Shown: in pieces, positions 1 to 8,137 of the stretch
How the letters are laid out: the number at the start of each line of letters is the position of its first letter
Position numbering within the stretch: the stretch's first letter is position 1
Assembly: GCA_036556805.1 (NCBI GenBank)
Contig: DATBIS010000005.1
Location: 8,369 to 72,368, forward strand
Source: DATBIS01 sp036556805
Lineage (GTDB): Bacteria; Actinomycetota; UBA4738; HRBIN12
Length of the DNA: 64,000 nucleotides
Direction: 5' to 3'
Position numbers and translations under genes: made by a program
Notes under the pieces: model-generated
The model's database searches: none
What the model was told of the DNA's origin: nothing
Seen by the model: only the letters and a program-made list of their open reading frames with translations

Positions 1-1
1 C

Positions 2-1915
2 AGGAGCGAGGGCTACGACGTCGCCTCGGACGCGTACTTCCGCGAGCTCCAGGAGCGCGAGCACACGTTCACGGCCGAGCCGGTCGTGTTCCTCTACTCG
101 GGGTTCTACCGGGGCGAGGTCGACGTCGACGCGGCGCTCGCGCAGGGAACCGAGATCGGTCCGGGCATCGTGGTCCTTCGCGGCGACGGGCTATACGTGC
201 CGCCGCCCGACGTGGTCGGGCGCGCGACCGCGGCCGCCGAGGCCGAACGCGCGGCGCTCGCGGGCCACGCCGGCGCGCTCGGCGATCCACTGCACCTGCT
301 CACGGTGCTGTTCGGGCTGTTCCTGCTCGCGGTGCTCCCCGGCATGATCGCGGCGCCGTTCTTCGAGCTGAAGGACTGGCCGAGCCGCATCGCGCTCGTT
401 CCGGCGATGTCGATCGTTCTGTCGCTCCTCGCCGGCATCGCCGTGCTCACGGTCTGGCGCGGACCCCTGTCCGCCGCGAAGGCATGGGGGGTCGTCGGGG
501 TTTCGGTCGGCGTCGCGACGGCGCTCCGCGTCGGTGCGCCGGCGATCGTCCGGAAGCTCGCGAGCCTCGGGAACTTCTTCAACACGATGTTCTCGGCCTT
601 CTCGAACCGCGATTTCGCGGTGCTGATGGGCGTGCAGTTCCTCGCCCAGGCGGGGCAGGGAGTCGTGCAGGGCGCGATCGGCAAGTCGATCGCGTTCGGC
701 GGGCAGAAGGGGTTCGACGTCTCCAACGTGCCCTCGGCCGACTACCTGTTGAAGGTGGTGCTCGCGCTGTACGTCCCGTACACGCTGCTGTCGCCGTTCA
801 TCGGGGTGTTCATCGACCGGTTCGCACGGCGTCGCGTGGCGTGGTGGGCGAACCTTTCGGCGGCCGCCGTCGTGGGCGTGCTCGGCATCGCGGTGCTGCT
901 GCCGCTGGGCGGCGAGACCACCGAGGGAAAGGTCGGCGCCACCGCCGCGCTCGTCGTGGCCCTGCTGGCCGCGCAGGCCGTCGTGCGCGTCGTGCTCGCC
1001 GTGAAGTCCGCGGCGATCCCCGACGTGCTGTCGGGCCGCGATCTGTTGCAGGGCAACGGCCTGTCGCAGGCCGGCGGCGCGCTCTTCCAGATCGTGGGCA
1101 TCGCGTTCGGCACCGTCGTCGCGGGGCTCGCCGGCGCGTGGATCGCCGTGGTGGGGGGCGCCGCCGTGCTCGTGGTAGCCGCGTTCGTGGCGCTGCGCAT
1201 GCAACGCGTCGAGGCGCATGCCCACACGTCGTCGTTCGCGAAGGAGGCCTCGCAGGTCGTGCGCACGATCGGTGCCGGGCTCCGGGAGCTTGCCGCGCGT
1301 CCAGCGGCGGCGCTCGGGTTGTCGTCGTTCCAGATGCTCCGGTACCAGTTCTGGGGGTTCGGCCTGTTCGTGTTCGCGCTCTACGCGAAGAATCTCGTCG
1401 AGGGCAACGATGCCGACACGCTGTCGCTCGTGCTGTCGGGGATCGGCGGGCTCTTCGGAGGCGCGCTCGGCATGGTGCTCGCCCAGAAGTGGAAGGACCG
1501 GGTGCCTCCGATCCGCCTGCTGCTCGCGTCGATGGCGCTGCTCGGGGCGGGGACGCTCGTGCTGGGCGGCCTCGTCTCGGTGCCCGGGTTCGCCGGCATG
1601 CTGTTCGTGGGCTTCTTCGCGTTCTTCCTCGGCAAGATCTCCGTCGACACGATCACGCAGCAGGCGATGCCGGACGACTTCCGCGGGAGGGCGTTCGCGC
1701 TGTTCGACATCGCGTACAACCTCGGGTTCATCGTGCCGGCGCTCGTGCTGTCGCTGATCTGGATCGAGGGCGATGCGACCCGGACGCGCGTGATCCTCAT
1801 CGGGTCGGGCGCGGTCTTCCTCGCGCTCACGGCCCTCGTCGCCTGGTGGGCCCGTTCGATCCGGGACCAGTTCGCGCCGCAGGACGATCGTCCCGTGCCC
1901 GAGCCCGCCGCCTGA
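2..1915 (+). CDS. MFS-type membrane protein with an N-terminal soluble region, 5' end outside the window
   Basis: The reading frame is open from the first bases of the window, so the start lies upstream. The first ~90 visible residues are hydrophilic and match no family I recognise. About 12 hydrophobic segments follow. The loop GVFIDRFARRR and the later TITQQAMPDDFRGRAFALF resemble the conserved cytoplasmic loops of major facilitator transporters, and DDFRGR is typical of the MFS_3/enterobactin-exporter-like branch. The protein probably moves a small molecule across the cytoplasmic membrane; the substrate is unknown. It ends with TGA, 13 bases before the convergent small gene. A GTG at 86 is in frame but would remove conserved-looking sequence, so I treat the gene as truncated by the window. 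Confidence 0.8.
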   Translation, partial: RSEGYDVASDAYFRELQEREHTFTAEPVVFLYSGFYRGEVDVDAALAQGTEIGPGIVVLRGDGLYVPPPDVVGRATAAAEAERAALAGHAGALGDPLHLLTVLFGLFLLAVLPGMIAAPFFELKDWPSRIALVPAMSIVLSLLAGIAVLTVWRGPLSAAKAWGVVGVSVGVATALRVGAPAIVRKLASLGNFFNTMFSAFSNRDFAVLMGVQFLAQAGQGVVQGAIGKSIAFGGQKGFDVSNVPSADYLLKVVLALYVPYTLLSPFIGVFIDRFARRRVAWWANLSAAAVVGVLGIAVLLPLGGETTEGKVGATAALVVALLAAQAVVRVVLAVKSAAIPDVLSGRDLLQGNGLSQAGGALFQIVGIAFGTVVAGLAGAWIAVVGGAAVLVVAAFVALRMQRVEAHAHTSSFAKEASQVVRTIGAGLRELAARPAAALGLSSFQMLRYQFWGFGLFVFALYAKNLVEGNDADTLSLVLSGIGGLFGGALGMVLAQKWKDRVPPIRLLLASMALLGAGTLVLGGLVSVPGFAGMLFVGFFAFFLGKISVDTITQQAMPDDFRGRAFALFDIAYNLGFIVPALVLSLIWIEGDATRTRVILIGSGAVFLALTALVAWWARSIRDQFAPQDDRPVPEPAA

Positions 1916-1928
1916 GCCGTCGGCGGGA

Positions 1929-2216
1929 TCAGGCCGGCGGGTTCCCGATGATCTCCTCGAACTCCGGGAAGTACGTCGCGATCTGCGAGACGTCGAACGA
2001 GGCGAGGATCTGCTCGTTCGACTCGCGCGCGAGCAGGAACGCGAAGCACGCGCGCACGAACTCCTCAGGGGTTCGATAGCTCCTTCCCAGCCGCTCGAAG
2101 TCGCCGCGCGACATCGTGACCGCGTGCCGGGTCTCGCGATCGCCGTCGCGTACCACCACCGAGAACCGGGACAGGAACTGCTCCACGTCGGCGCGGCTGA
2201 TCTCGACCTCGGGCAC
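1929..2216 (-). CDS. Conserved hypothetical protein, 95 aa
   Basis: A small soluble protein that starts with GTG behind a good ribosome-binding site (GGAGGAG, 3 bases upstream). It is acidic and looks compact: an N-terminal EISRADVEQFLSRF segment, a middle part reading VTMSRGDFERLG, and an aromatic C-terminus with ATYFPEFEEIIG. Similar small proteins occur in other actinobacteria without an assigned function. It is divergent from the alpha/beta hydrolase at 2290, with 73 bases between the starts. No metal-binding or catalytic motif is visible. Confidence 0.75.
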   Translation of the reverse strand: MPEVEISRADVEQFLSRFSVVVRDGDRETRHAVTMSRGDFERLGRSYRTPEEFVRACFAFLLARESNEQILASFDVSQIATYFPEFEEIIGNPPA

Positions 2217-2289
2217 GGTCTCCTCCGTTGGGCACGCGGGCTGGCAGACTGAAGCCTACGGGACGTTTCGCCGCGAAGGAGCCCGTCCG

Positions 2290-3066
2290 GTGCCCGAGAT
2301 CCAGACCGAAGACGCCGTCCTGCACGTCGAGATCGACGGCGAGGGGGAACCCGTCACCGTGCTCGCGCACGGCCTCACGAACTCCTGCAACGAGCTCGCG
2401 GCGTTCACGCCGATGGTGCCCGGGACCAAGGTGCGGTTCTGCTTCCGGGGACACGGGCACTCCTCGACGCCGGCGTCCGGTTACCGTTTCGCGGACTTCG
2501 CCCGCGACCTCGACGCCGTGGCGGCCTCGTTCGGCGCGACCAGGGCGGTGGGAACCTCCCTCGGAGCCGGCGCGATCTGCCACCTGCTCGAGCGGCGCCC
2601 GGACCGCTTCGAGCGGCTCGTGTTCTTGCTGCCCGCGGCGCTCGACCTCCCCTTCGGTCATCGCGACGTCTTCCTGCACACCGCGAAGCTTCTCGAGACG
2701 CTTCCGAAGGACGAGGCGATCGAGGCGATCCTCTCCGACGGCGGCCGACTCGCGAAGTACGAGGAAGCGCCGTGGCTTCGGGACTTCGACCTCGCCCTGT
2801 GGGAGGAGATGAACCCCGTTGGGGTCGCGCGCGCGATCCGGGAGGTCGTGGACGACACGGCCGTGCGGGACCGGGAGTCGCTTCGTGCGGTCTCGGCCCC
2901 CGTGCTGATCGTGTGCCGCGAGGGCGACCTGATCCATCCCGCGGAGCTCGGGCGGATCCTCGCCGGGCTCCTGCCCAACGCCGAGCTGATCGTGGCGGCA
3001 TCGGAGGACGAGCTCATCGCCACGATCCCCTCGCTCGTCACGAGGGTCGCGGAGTTCCTGTCGTGA
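2290..3066 (+). CDS. Alpha/beta hydrolase-fold protein lacking the usual catalytic histidine
   Basis: A 258-residue alpha/beta hydrolase. The oxyanion-hole HG is at residues 27-28, the nucleophile elbow GTSLG places the serine near residue 90, and an acid loop CREGDLIHP follows about 180 residues into the fold's C-terminal half. The family normally has a histidine in a GH motif near the C-terminus. Here the equivalent stretch reads AASEDELIAT and contains no histidine, so the protein may be non-catalytic or use another residue. GTG at 2290 is chosen because the fold begins right after it; an upstream in-frame extension is antisense to the neighbouring gene. It overlaps the next gene by four bases (GTGA), so the two are likely cotranscribed. 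Confidence 0.85.
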   Translation: MPEIQTEDAVLHVEIDGEGEPVTVLAHGLTNSCNELAAFTPMVPGTKVRFCFRGHGHSSTPASGYRFADFARDLDAVAASFGATRAVGTSLGAGAICHLLERRPDRFERLVFLLPAALDLPFGHRDVFLHTAKLLETLPKDEAIEAILSDGGRLAKYEEAPWLRDFDLALWEEMNPVGVARAIREVVDDTAVRDRESLRAVSAPVLIVCREGDLIHPAELGRILAGLLPNAELIVAASEDELIATIPSLVTRVAEFLS

Positions 3067-3986
3067 GCGTGGACGTCGCGACGCCTCGCCGGGCGACCGA
3101 TCGACGTGGCGAGCTCGTCGGGTCGGCGCTGGGCGCCGCGATGGGCGTGCAGTTCTCGTTCGTCGTGATCCTCGGCAAGGACCTCCTCGAACAGCACGGC
3201 CATCCCTTCATCCTGCTGACCGCCCGGTTCGCCGCGACGGCGGTCGCGCTCGCGGTGCTCGCGGCCGCGACGGGCCGGCCGATCCTTCCGGCTCCGGGAG
3301 AGCGGCTGGGGATCTTCCTTGCGGGTCTGCTCGGCTATGGGACGGAGTCGGCGTTCTACTTCGGGGCGCTCGCACACGGCAACGCCGGCGCCGTCACGCT
3401 GCTCTTCTACACGTACCCCGTGATCGTGATGGTGGCCTCGATCGCGATGGACGGCAGGATCCCCGCTCGGCTCGTGGCCGCCCTGCTCCTCGCGGTGGGG
3501 GGAAGCGCGATCGTGGTGGTGGGCGGCTCGCGACTCGAGATCCAAACAACGGGGATCGTGCTCGCGCTGTGCTCGGCGACCGCGTACAGCTGCTACCTGC
3601 TCGGCGCCGACCGCGTGCTCAAGCGAAGCCACCCGATGACGGCTGCCCTCTGGCTCGCCGGGGGCGCCGCGCTCTCGAACGCGACGTTCGCGCTCGCGTT
3701 CGGCGACAACGCGATCCCGCAGGGCGGCGAGTGGTGGCAGGTCGTCGGCATGTCGGCGTTCACGGTCGGCGCGTTCGTGGCGATGCTCGCGAGCCTGCAG
3801 CGGATCGGCGCCGTGCGAAACGGCATCATCGGCGTCATCGAGCCGCTTACGGTTGCGATCCTCGCGTGGGTGTTCCTCAGCGAGCCGATCACGTGGTCGA
3901 CCGGGCTCGGCGGCGTCTTGATCCTCGGCGGGGCGGTGCTCGCGATGCTGCTCCGGACGACCGGCATCCGCGAGCCGGACGTCTAG
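3063..3986 (+). CDS. DMT-superfamily (EamA) transporter
   Basis: A 307-residue integral membrane protein with about ten transmembrane helices arranged as two EamA repeats. Signatures are YGTESAFYFGALAHGNAG and LLFYTYPVIVM in the first repeat, and RIGAVRNGIIGVIEPLTVA in the second, which matches the conserved EP-containing helix of drug/metabolite exporters. It probably exports or imports a small metabolite across the cytoplasmic membrane; substrate unknown. Its GTG overlaps the TGA of the hydrolase gene, which suggests translational coupling. A basic N-terminus (RRATDRRGE) precedes the first helix, as expected for an inside-facing end. Confidence 0.9.
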   Translation: MSVDVATPRRATDRRGELVGSALGAAMGVQFSFVVILGKDLLEQHGHPFILLTARFAATAVALAVLAAATGRPILPAPGERLGIFLAGLLGYGTESAFYFGALAHGNAGAVTLLFYTYPVIVMVASIAMDGRIPARLVAALLLAVGGSAIVVVGGSRLEIQTTGIVLALCSATAYSCYLLGADRVLKRSHPMTAALWLAGGAALSNATFALAFGDNAIPQGGEWWQVVGMSAFTVGAFVAMLASLQRIGAVRNGIIGVIEPLTVAILAWVFLSEPITWSTGLGGVLILGGAVLAMLLRTTGIREPDV

Positions 3987-3994
3987 GGCGTCGC

Positions 3995-4000
3995 TAGGCT
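3995..4000 (+). promoter_or_regulatory. Leaderless-type -10 element TAGGCT
   Basis: TAGGCT lies 7 bases before an ATG at 4008. That spacing would start transcription at the ATG itself. The element is one of a dozen similar hexamer-start arrangements in this window. Confidence 0.4.
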
Positions 4001-4007
4001 GCGAGGC

Positions 4008-4031
4008 ATGGCGGCAGGTGCGCGACGGTGA
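4008..4031 (+). CDS. Possible seven-residue leader peptide (MAAGARR) ahead of WS/DGAT
   Basis: ATG at 4008 opens a seven-codon frame that ends in TGA at 4029-4031. That stop overlaps the GTG start of the WS/DGAT gene (4028). With a -10 hexamer 7 bases before the ATG, the message would be leaderless and ribosomes would load on this short frame first, then re-start at the overlapping GTG. Nothing else supports translation, so this is an inference from spacing and overlap. Confidence 0.3.
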   Translation: MAAGARR

Positions 4032-5407
4032 GCTCCGAGCGCCTCACCAGCCTCGACGCGAGTTTCCTCTACCTGGAGCGGCCGGCCATGCACATGCACG
4101 TGGCCGGCCTCTCGGTGTTCGCGCCGCGCCCCGACGGGTCGCCGCTGCGGTACGAGGACGTCGAACGCACGATCCGGGAGCGGATCCATCTTGCCCCGCG
4201 GCTCCGCCAGAGGGTCCTCGCGGTCCCGGGCGGGATCGCGCGACCGGTCTGGGTGGACGACGACCGCTTCGACCTCGACTTCCACCTCCGTCGCTCGGCC
4301 GTGCCGAGGCCGCACGGCCGCCGGCAGCTCGAGCGCGCGGTCGGCCGAGTGCTCAGCCGGCAGCTGGACCGATCGAAGCCGCTCTGGGAGCTCTACGTGT
4401 TCGAAGAGCTCGAGGAGGGCCGTACCGCGGTGCTCTTGAAGATGCATCACGCGATGACCGATGGGATCTCCGGCATGCTGATCGCCTCGGCGCTGTTCGA
4501 CCTCGCGCCGGGCGCCTCGGCCCCGCCGCCGGCGCCATGGCATCCCGCACACCCGCCGGCTGCGGCCGATCTCGTTCGGGAGGCCGTGCTCGAGCAGGTG
4601 GCGAACCCGTTCGGGATCGCTGAGTACCTCGTGCGGGCCCCGACCGAGGCCGCCGCCAAGATCGGGACGGCGATCGCCGGGGTGCGCGCGCTCGTGGGCA
4701 TGGGCCGGCCTCCCCGGGGCCCCTTCGACGTCCGGATTGGGCCGAACCGGCGCTTTGCGATGACCGACGCCCCCTTCCAGCGGTTCCGAGACGTGAAGCA
4801 CGGCCTCGGCGGCACCGTGAACGACGTCGTGCTCGCCTGCGTCGCCGGTGGGCTGCACGACCTCCTCCGGTCGAGGAAGGAGCCGACGCGCGGCCGCACG
4901 CTCCGGGTCATGGTGCCGGTGAGCGTGCGCGCGAAGGAAGAGGCCGGCGAGATGGGGAACCGCGTCGCGCCGGCGTTCGTCGACGTTCCCGTCGGCGCGA
5001 TGTCGGCGAGGCGTCGGCTCGCGCGCATCCGCGAGGCGACTTCCGAGCTCAGGGCGTCGCCGATGGCCGTGGGGGCCGGGACGATCATCGGCTGGGGCGC
5101 GTACGCACCCCCGGCCCTTCACGCCGCGGCCGCGCGACTGACGTCGCGCGGCCGCTGGTTCAACCTCGTCGTCTCGAACGTGCCCGCTCCGCAGGTGCCG
5201 CTCTACCTCGCAGGCGCGCGTCTCGAGGCGAGCTATCCCTCGATGCCGCTGAACGTGAACGCCGCGCTCTCGATCGCGTGCACCTCGCTCGCGGGGACGA
5301 TGGCGTTCGGCCTCACCGCGGACTGGGACGCGATCCCCGATCTCGAGGTGTTGGTGGAGGGGATCGAGCACGCGCTCGACGGTCTCTCCGCCGAGGCGGC
5401 TCGCTAG
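4028..5407 (+). CDS. Wax ester synthase/diacylglycerol acyltransferase (WS/DGAT)
   Basis: A 459-residue acyl-CoA-dependent acyltransferase that makes triacylglycerol or wax esters as storage lipid, probably at the inner face of the membrane. The N-terminus RLTSLDASFLYLERP, the PLW motif (118-120), the catalytic HHAMTDG (140-146, fitting HHxxxDG), the conserved VNDVVLACVAGG and the C-terminal VVSNVPAP segment are all typical. Length agrees with the ~450-470 residues usual for actinobacterial members. The start GTG overlaps a short upstream frame. Its TAG stop shares CTAG with the convergent hydrolase gene. Storage-lipid synthesis fits the nearby PlsC gene at 10.4 kb. Confidence 0.93.
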   Translation: MSSERLTSLDASFLYLERPAMHMHVAGLSVFAPRPDGSPLRYEDVERTIRERIHLAPRLRQRVLAVPGGIARPVWVDDDRFDLDFHLRRSAVPRPHGRRQLERAVGRVLSRQLDRSKPLWELYVFEELEEGRTAVLLKMHHAMTDGISGMLIASALFDLAPGASAPPPAPWHPAHPPAAADLVREAVLEQVANPFGIAEYLVRAPTEAAAKIGTAIAGVRALVGMGRPPRGPFDVRIGPNRRFAMTDAPFQRFRDVKHGLGGTVNDVVLACVAGGLHDLLRSRKEPTRGRTLRVMVPVSVRAKEEAGEMGNRVAPAFVDVPVGAMSARRRLARIREATSELRASPMAVGAGTIIGWGAYAPPALHAAAARLTSRGRWFNLVVSNVPAPQVPLYLAGARLEASYPSMPLNVNAALSIACTSLAGTMAFGLTADWDAIPDLEVLVEGIEHALDGLSAEAAR

Positions 5408-6288
5408 TCGATCCCCTCCGCGAACCAGTCGGCGACGGCGGAGAGCCAGCGCCCGGGCGCCTCCAGCTGCGGGACGTGGCCGAGGTCAGCGAACAGCCGG
5501 TACCGCCACGCGGGATGGGCGGCGATCGCGGCCTCCGCCCACGCGACCGGCACGAGCCGGTCCCGGCGCCCGTGGAGGACCAGCACCGGACACGCGACGC
5601 CGTCCATCACGCGACGCGCGATGTCCGGCCGGCGTCCCAGCCGGAGCATCGAGCGCGCGGCGCCGAGGAACGCTGCCGGCGCCTCCGGGTCCGCGCGACG
5701 CTGCCGCTCGAGCTCGATCGTGGCGCGGATCACGTCCTCCGGCACCGACCGAGGGTCGCTCGTGATCATGCGGAAACCCGCGCGCACGAGGGTCTCGACG
5801 TCGGCGCGACCGAATCGGGCGCGCACGAACCAGTCGCCCAGGCGCGGGGTGCCGTACAGCCCGAAGACGGCCCCGACGGCGGGGTGCGGCGCGCCGCCGC
5901 GCATCGGGAGGAAGACCGAGGACGTGAGCGTGAGGCCCGCGACCGAGGCCGGCTCCACGACCGCCTGCAGCAACCCGAGCGCGCCGCCCATCGAGTTGCC
6001 GCACACGACGACGCGGCCGGTGGCGCGCTCCCGCAGGAAGCCGGAGAGCATCCGCCGCTGATCCATCAGCCCGCTCGGGCGGCCGGCGGCCGGCGTCGTC
6101 CCGAAGCCGATCAGGTCGACCGCGAGCACGCGTCCGAGGCCCGCGAGGCCCGGGGCGACGAGCGACCAGGTGAGCTGCGAGCCGCCGAGGCCGTGCACGA
6201 GCAGGAACGTCGTCGAGGGGTCGCCCTCCCATTCCCGGTAGGAGATCGGCCCGTCCAGGTCGGCCGTCTGCAACGGCGGCAGGTCCAC
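5404..6288 (-). CDS. Alpha/beta hydrolase
   Basis: A 294-residue serine hydrolase of the epoxide-hydrolase/lipase-like type. It shows the oxyanion HGLGG (32-36), nucleophile elbow GNSMGG with Ser near 99, the acid loop HGRRDRLVP and the catalytic histidine in DLGHVPQLEAP. Substrate cannot be read from the sequence. GTG at 6288 is preferred over an ATG at 6330 because the hexamer TAGGCT ends exactly 7 bases before it, the leaderless spacing seen repeatedly here. It is divergent from the AAA+ gene and convergent with WS/DGAT, sharing CTAG at the stops. Confidence 0.88.
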   Translation of the reverse strand: MDLPPLQTADLDGPISYREWEGDPSTTFLLVHGLGGSQLTWSLVAPGLAGLGRVLAVDLIGFGTTPAAGRPSGLMDQRRMLSGFLRERATGRVVVCGNSMGGALGLLQAVVEPASVAGLTLTSSVFLPMRGGAPHPAVGAVFGLYGTPRLGDWFVRARFGRADVETLVRAGFRMITSDPRSVPEDVIRATIELERQRRADPEAPAAFLGAARSMLRLGRRPDIARRVMDGVACPVLVLHGRRDRLVPVAWAEAAIAAHPAWRYRLFADLGHVPQLEAPGRWLSAVADWFAEGID

Positions 6289-6295
6289 GGCCGGC

Positions 6296-6301
6296 AGCCT
6301 A
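6296..6301 (-). promoter_or_regulatory. Leaderless-type -10 element TAGGCT for the hydrolase gene
   Basis: Read on the minus strand, TAGGCT is followed by 7 bases and then the GTG start at 6288. It is the same hexamer and spacing as at 3995. It supports the start choice. Confidence 0.45.
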
Positions 6302-6328
6302 GCGGGAGCCGATATCGTTGGCGCCGTC

Positions 6329-7816
6329 ATGGACGGCACCACGGACCTCCGGCTGCTTCTCGCGTCTCGCCATCCGCTGATCGTCGCGCAGATGGACGAC
6401 GAGGTGCGCTTCATGGGGATCATCCGAAGGGCGGCGAGCGCCGCGAGCGTCCCCGTGTGGACCTGGTCGGCGACGCTCGGCCTCTGTCGTGACGGCATGA
6501 GCCAGCAGGTCGGCACGAACGACCCCAGGATCGCGCTCGCGTTCATCGCGGAGATCAAGGATTCCGGCGTCTTCGTGATGAACGACCTCCGACCGTTCCT
6601 CACCGACAGTCAGGTGGTCCGTCTGATGAAGGAGTTCGCCCAGCGGAACCTGCCCGGCCAGACCTTGGTGCTCACCGGCCCCTCTTCGGAGGTCCCCCCC
6701 GAGCTCCGCGGCATCGCGCTTCCGTGGACGCTCGAGCCCCCGAGCCGCGACGAGGTCGCCGAGGAGGTTCGGCGCACGCTCGCCGACCTCACGGCTCGCC
6801 AGTTCACCGTGGCGCTCGACGAGAAAGGCATCGACGGGCTCGTCGAGGCGGTCCGTGGTCTCACGCTGCCCGAGGCCGAACGTCTGATCCTGCGTGCGGC
6901 GCTCGCCGACGGAAAGCTCGACACCGACGACGTCGCGGCGGTGCGCGAGGCGAAGGCCGAGCTGCTCGAGACCGACGGCGTGCTCGAGCTGATCCCCGGC
7001 GACGCGGGGTCGCTCGACAGCGTCGGCGGCATGGACAACCTGAAGGCGTGGCTCGCGACGCGCGGCCGCGGCTTCGAGCCGGCCGCGAAGCGCTTCGGCC
7101 TGGACCCCCCGCGAGGAGTGCTGCTCACCGGCGTCCCCGGCTGCGGAAAGTCGCTCGTGGCGAAGACGCTCGCGCGCACCTGGGGACTTCCCCTCGTCTT
7201 GCTCGACCCGGGCTCGATCTACGGCTCGTACGTCGGCGAGTCCGAGGCGCGTCTGCGGAGCGCGCTCAACACCGTCGAGGCGATGGCGCCCGTCGTGCTC
7301 TGGCTCGACGAGATCGAGAAGGGATTCGCGGCCGGCACCGGCACCGGCGACTCCGGCGTGAGCCAGCGCGTGCTCGGCGCGTTCCTGCACTGGATGCAGG
7401 AGCGACCTCCCGGCGTCTTCCTCGTGGCCACGTCCAACGACGTCGAGCGCCTCCCGCCGGAGCTGCTGCGCCGCGGGCGGTTCGACGAGATCTTCTTCGT
7501 CGACCTGCCGACCCAGGCGGAACGGGAGGCGATCCTCCGTCTCCACCTGAAGAAGCGGCATCGCGACCCCGCCGGATTCGATCTCGCCGAGCTCGGCCGC
7601 GCCTGCGATGGCTTCTCGGGAGCGGAGATCGAGGGGGCGATCGTGGGGGCGATGTATCGCGCCTATGCGGCGGGGACCGACGTCTCCACGGACTCGATCC
7701 TGGAGGAGCTCCGGGACACGACTCCCCTTTCGCGGACCCGGGCCGAGGACGTCGAGGCGATGCGGGAGTGGGCGAGGGGACGGGCGACGCCGGCCACCAC
7801 GCCCGACGCCGCCTGA
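6329..7816 (+). CDS. Ycf46-like AAA+ ATPase
   Basis: A 495-residue protein with an N-terminal degenerate ATPase-like half (1-~225) followed by a complete AAA+ module. Walker A is GVPGCGKS (268-275), Walker B VVLWLDEIEK (~322-331), sensor 1 VATSN (~366-370) and the arginine-finger region LLRRGRFDE (~379-387). The pore-type segment SYVGESEAR follows Walker A. Architecture and the unusual N-terminal half match the Ycf46 family known from cyanobacteria and plastids, where a link to photosynthetic carbon use has been reported. Its role in a non-photosynthetic actinobacterium is unknown. No protease domain is present. The gene stands alone between a divergent hydrolase and the sigma factor. Confidence 0.85.
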   Translation: MDGTTDLRLLLASRHPLIVAQMDDEVRFMGIIRRAASAASVPVWTWSATLGLCRDGMSQQVGTNDPRIALAFIAEIKDSGVFVMNDLRPFLTDSQVVRLMKEFAQRNLPGQTLVLTGPSSEVPPELRGIALPWTLEPPSRDEVAEEVRRTLADLTARQFTVALDEKGIDGLVEAVRGLTLPEAERLILRAALADGKLDTDDVAAVREAKAELLETDGVLELIPGDAGSLDSVGGMDNLKAWLATRGRGFEPAAKRFGLDPPRGVLLTGVPGCGKSLVAKTLARTWGLPLVLLDPGSIYGSYVGESEARLRSALNTVEAMAPVVLWLDEIEKGFAAGTGTGDSGVSQRVLGAFLHWMQERPPGVFLVATSNDVERLPPELLRRGRFDEIFFVDLPTQAEREAILRLHLKKRHRDPAGFDLAELGRACDGFSGAEIEGAIVGAMYRAYAAGTDVSTDSILEELRDTTPLSRTRAEDVEAMREWARGRATPATTPDAA

Positions 7817-7978
7817 GACCACGGAGCGCGACCGACCCGAACCCGATCGAGCGCGGCGCCGAACGTTCCATCGGCGGGAACATCGGCGGGCCGGGAAGCG
7901 TTTGCCCAGGTAGCCACGGAACAACGGGGGTGTGATCGGTGGCGGGCGGTCTTCACAGGACCTTCACGACCCGCGAGC

Positions 7979-8008
7979 TTTACAGGGCGAGCGGGGACCC
8001 CTTACCAT
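7979..8008 (+). promoter_or_regulatory. Candidate sigma-70-type promoter of the sigma factor gene
   Basis: TTTACA at 7979-7984 and TACCAT at 8003-8008 are separated by 18 bases. The 321-base stretch 7817-8137 between the AAA+ gene and the sigma gene holds no convincing gene. A start near 8015 would leave an untranslated leader of about 120 bases, in which I see no clear structure. Confidence 0.4.
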
Positions 8009-8137
8009 ATGAACGAGCGGCCGACAAAGGCGTTCATGCCTGCACGCCCGTCCGCCTTGCACGACGACCGAGTCCCGAAGACCGGCACATGCTGCAGCCT
8101 GCGGCAGGGCGGCTTCGAGGGGGAGAGTGATACGTAG

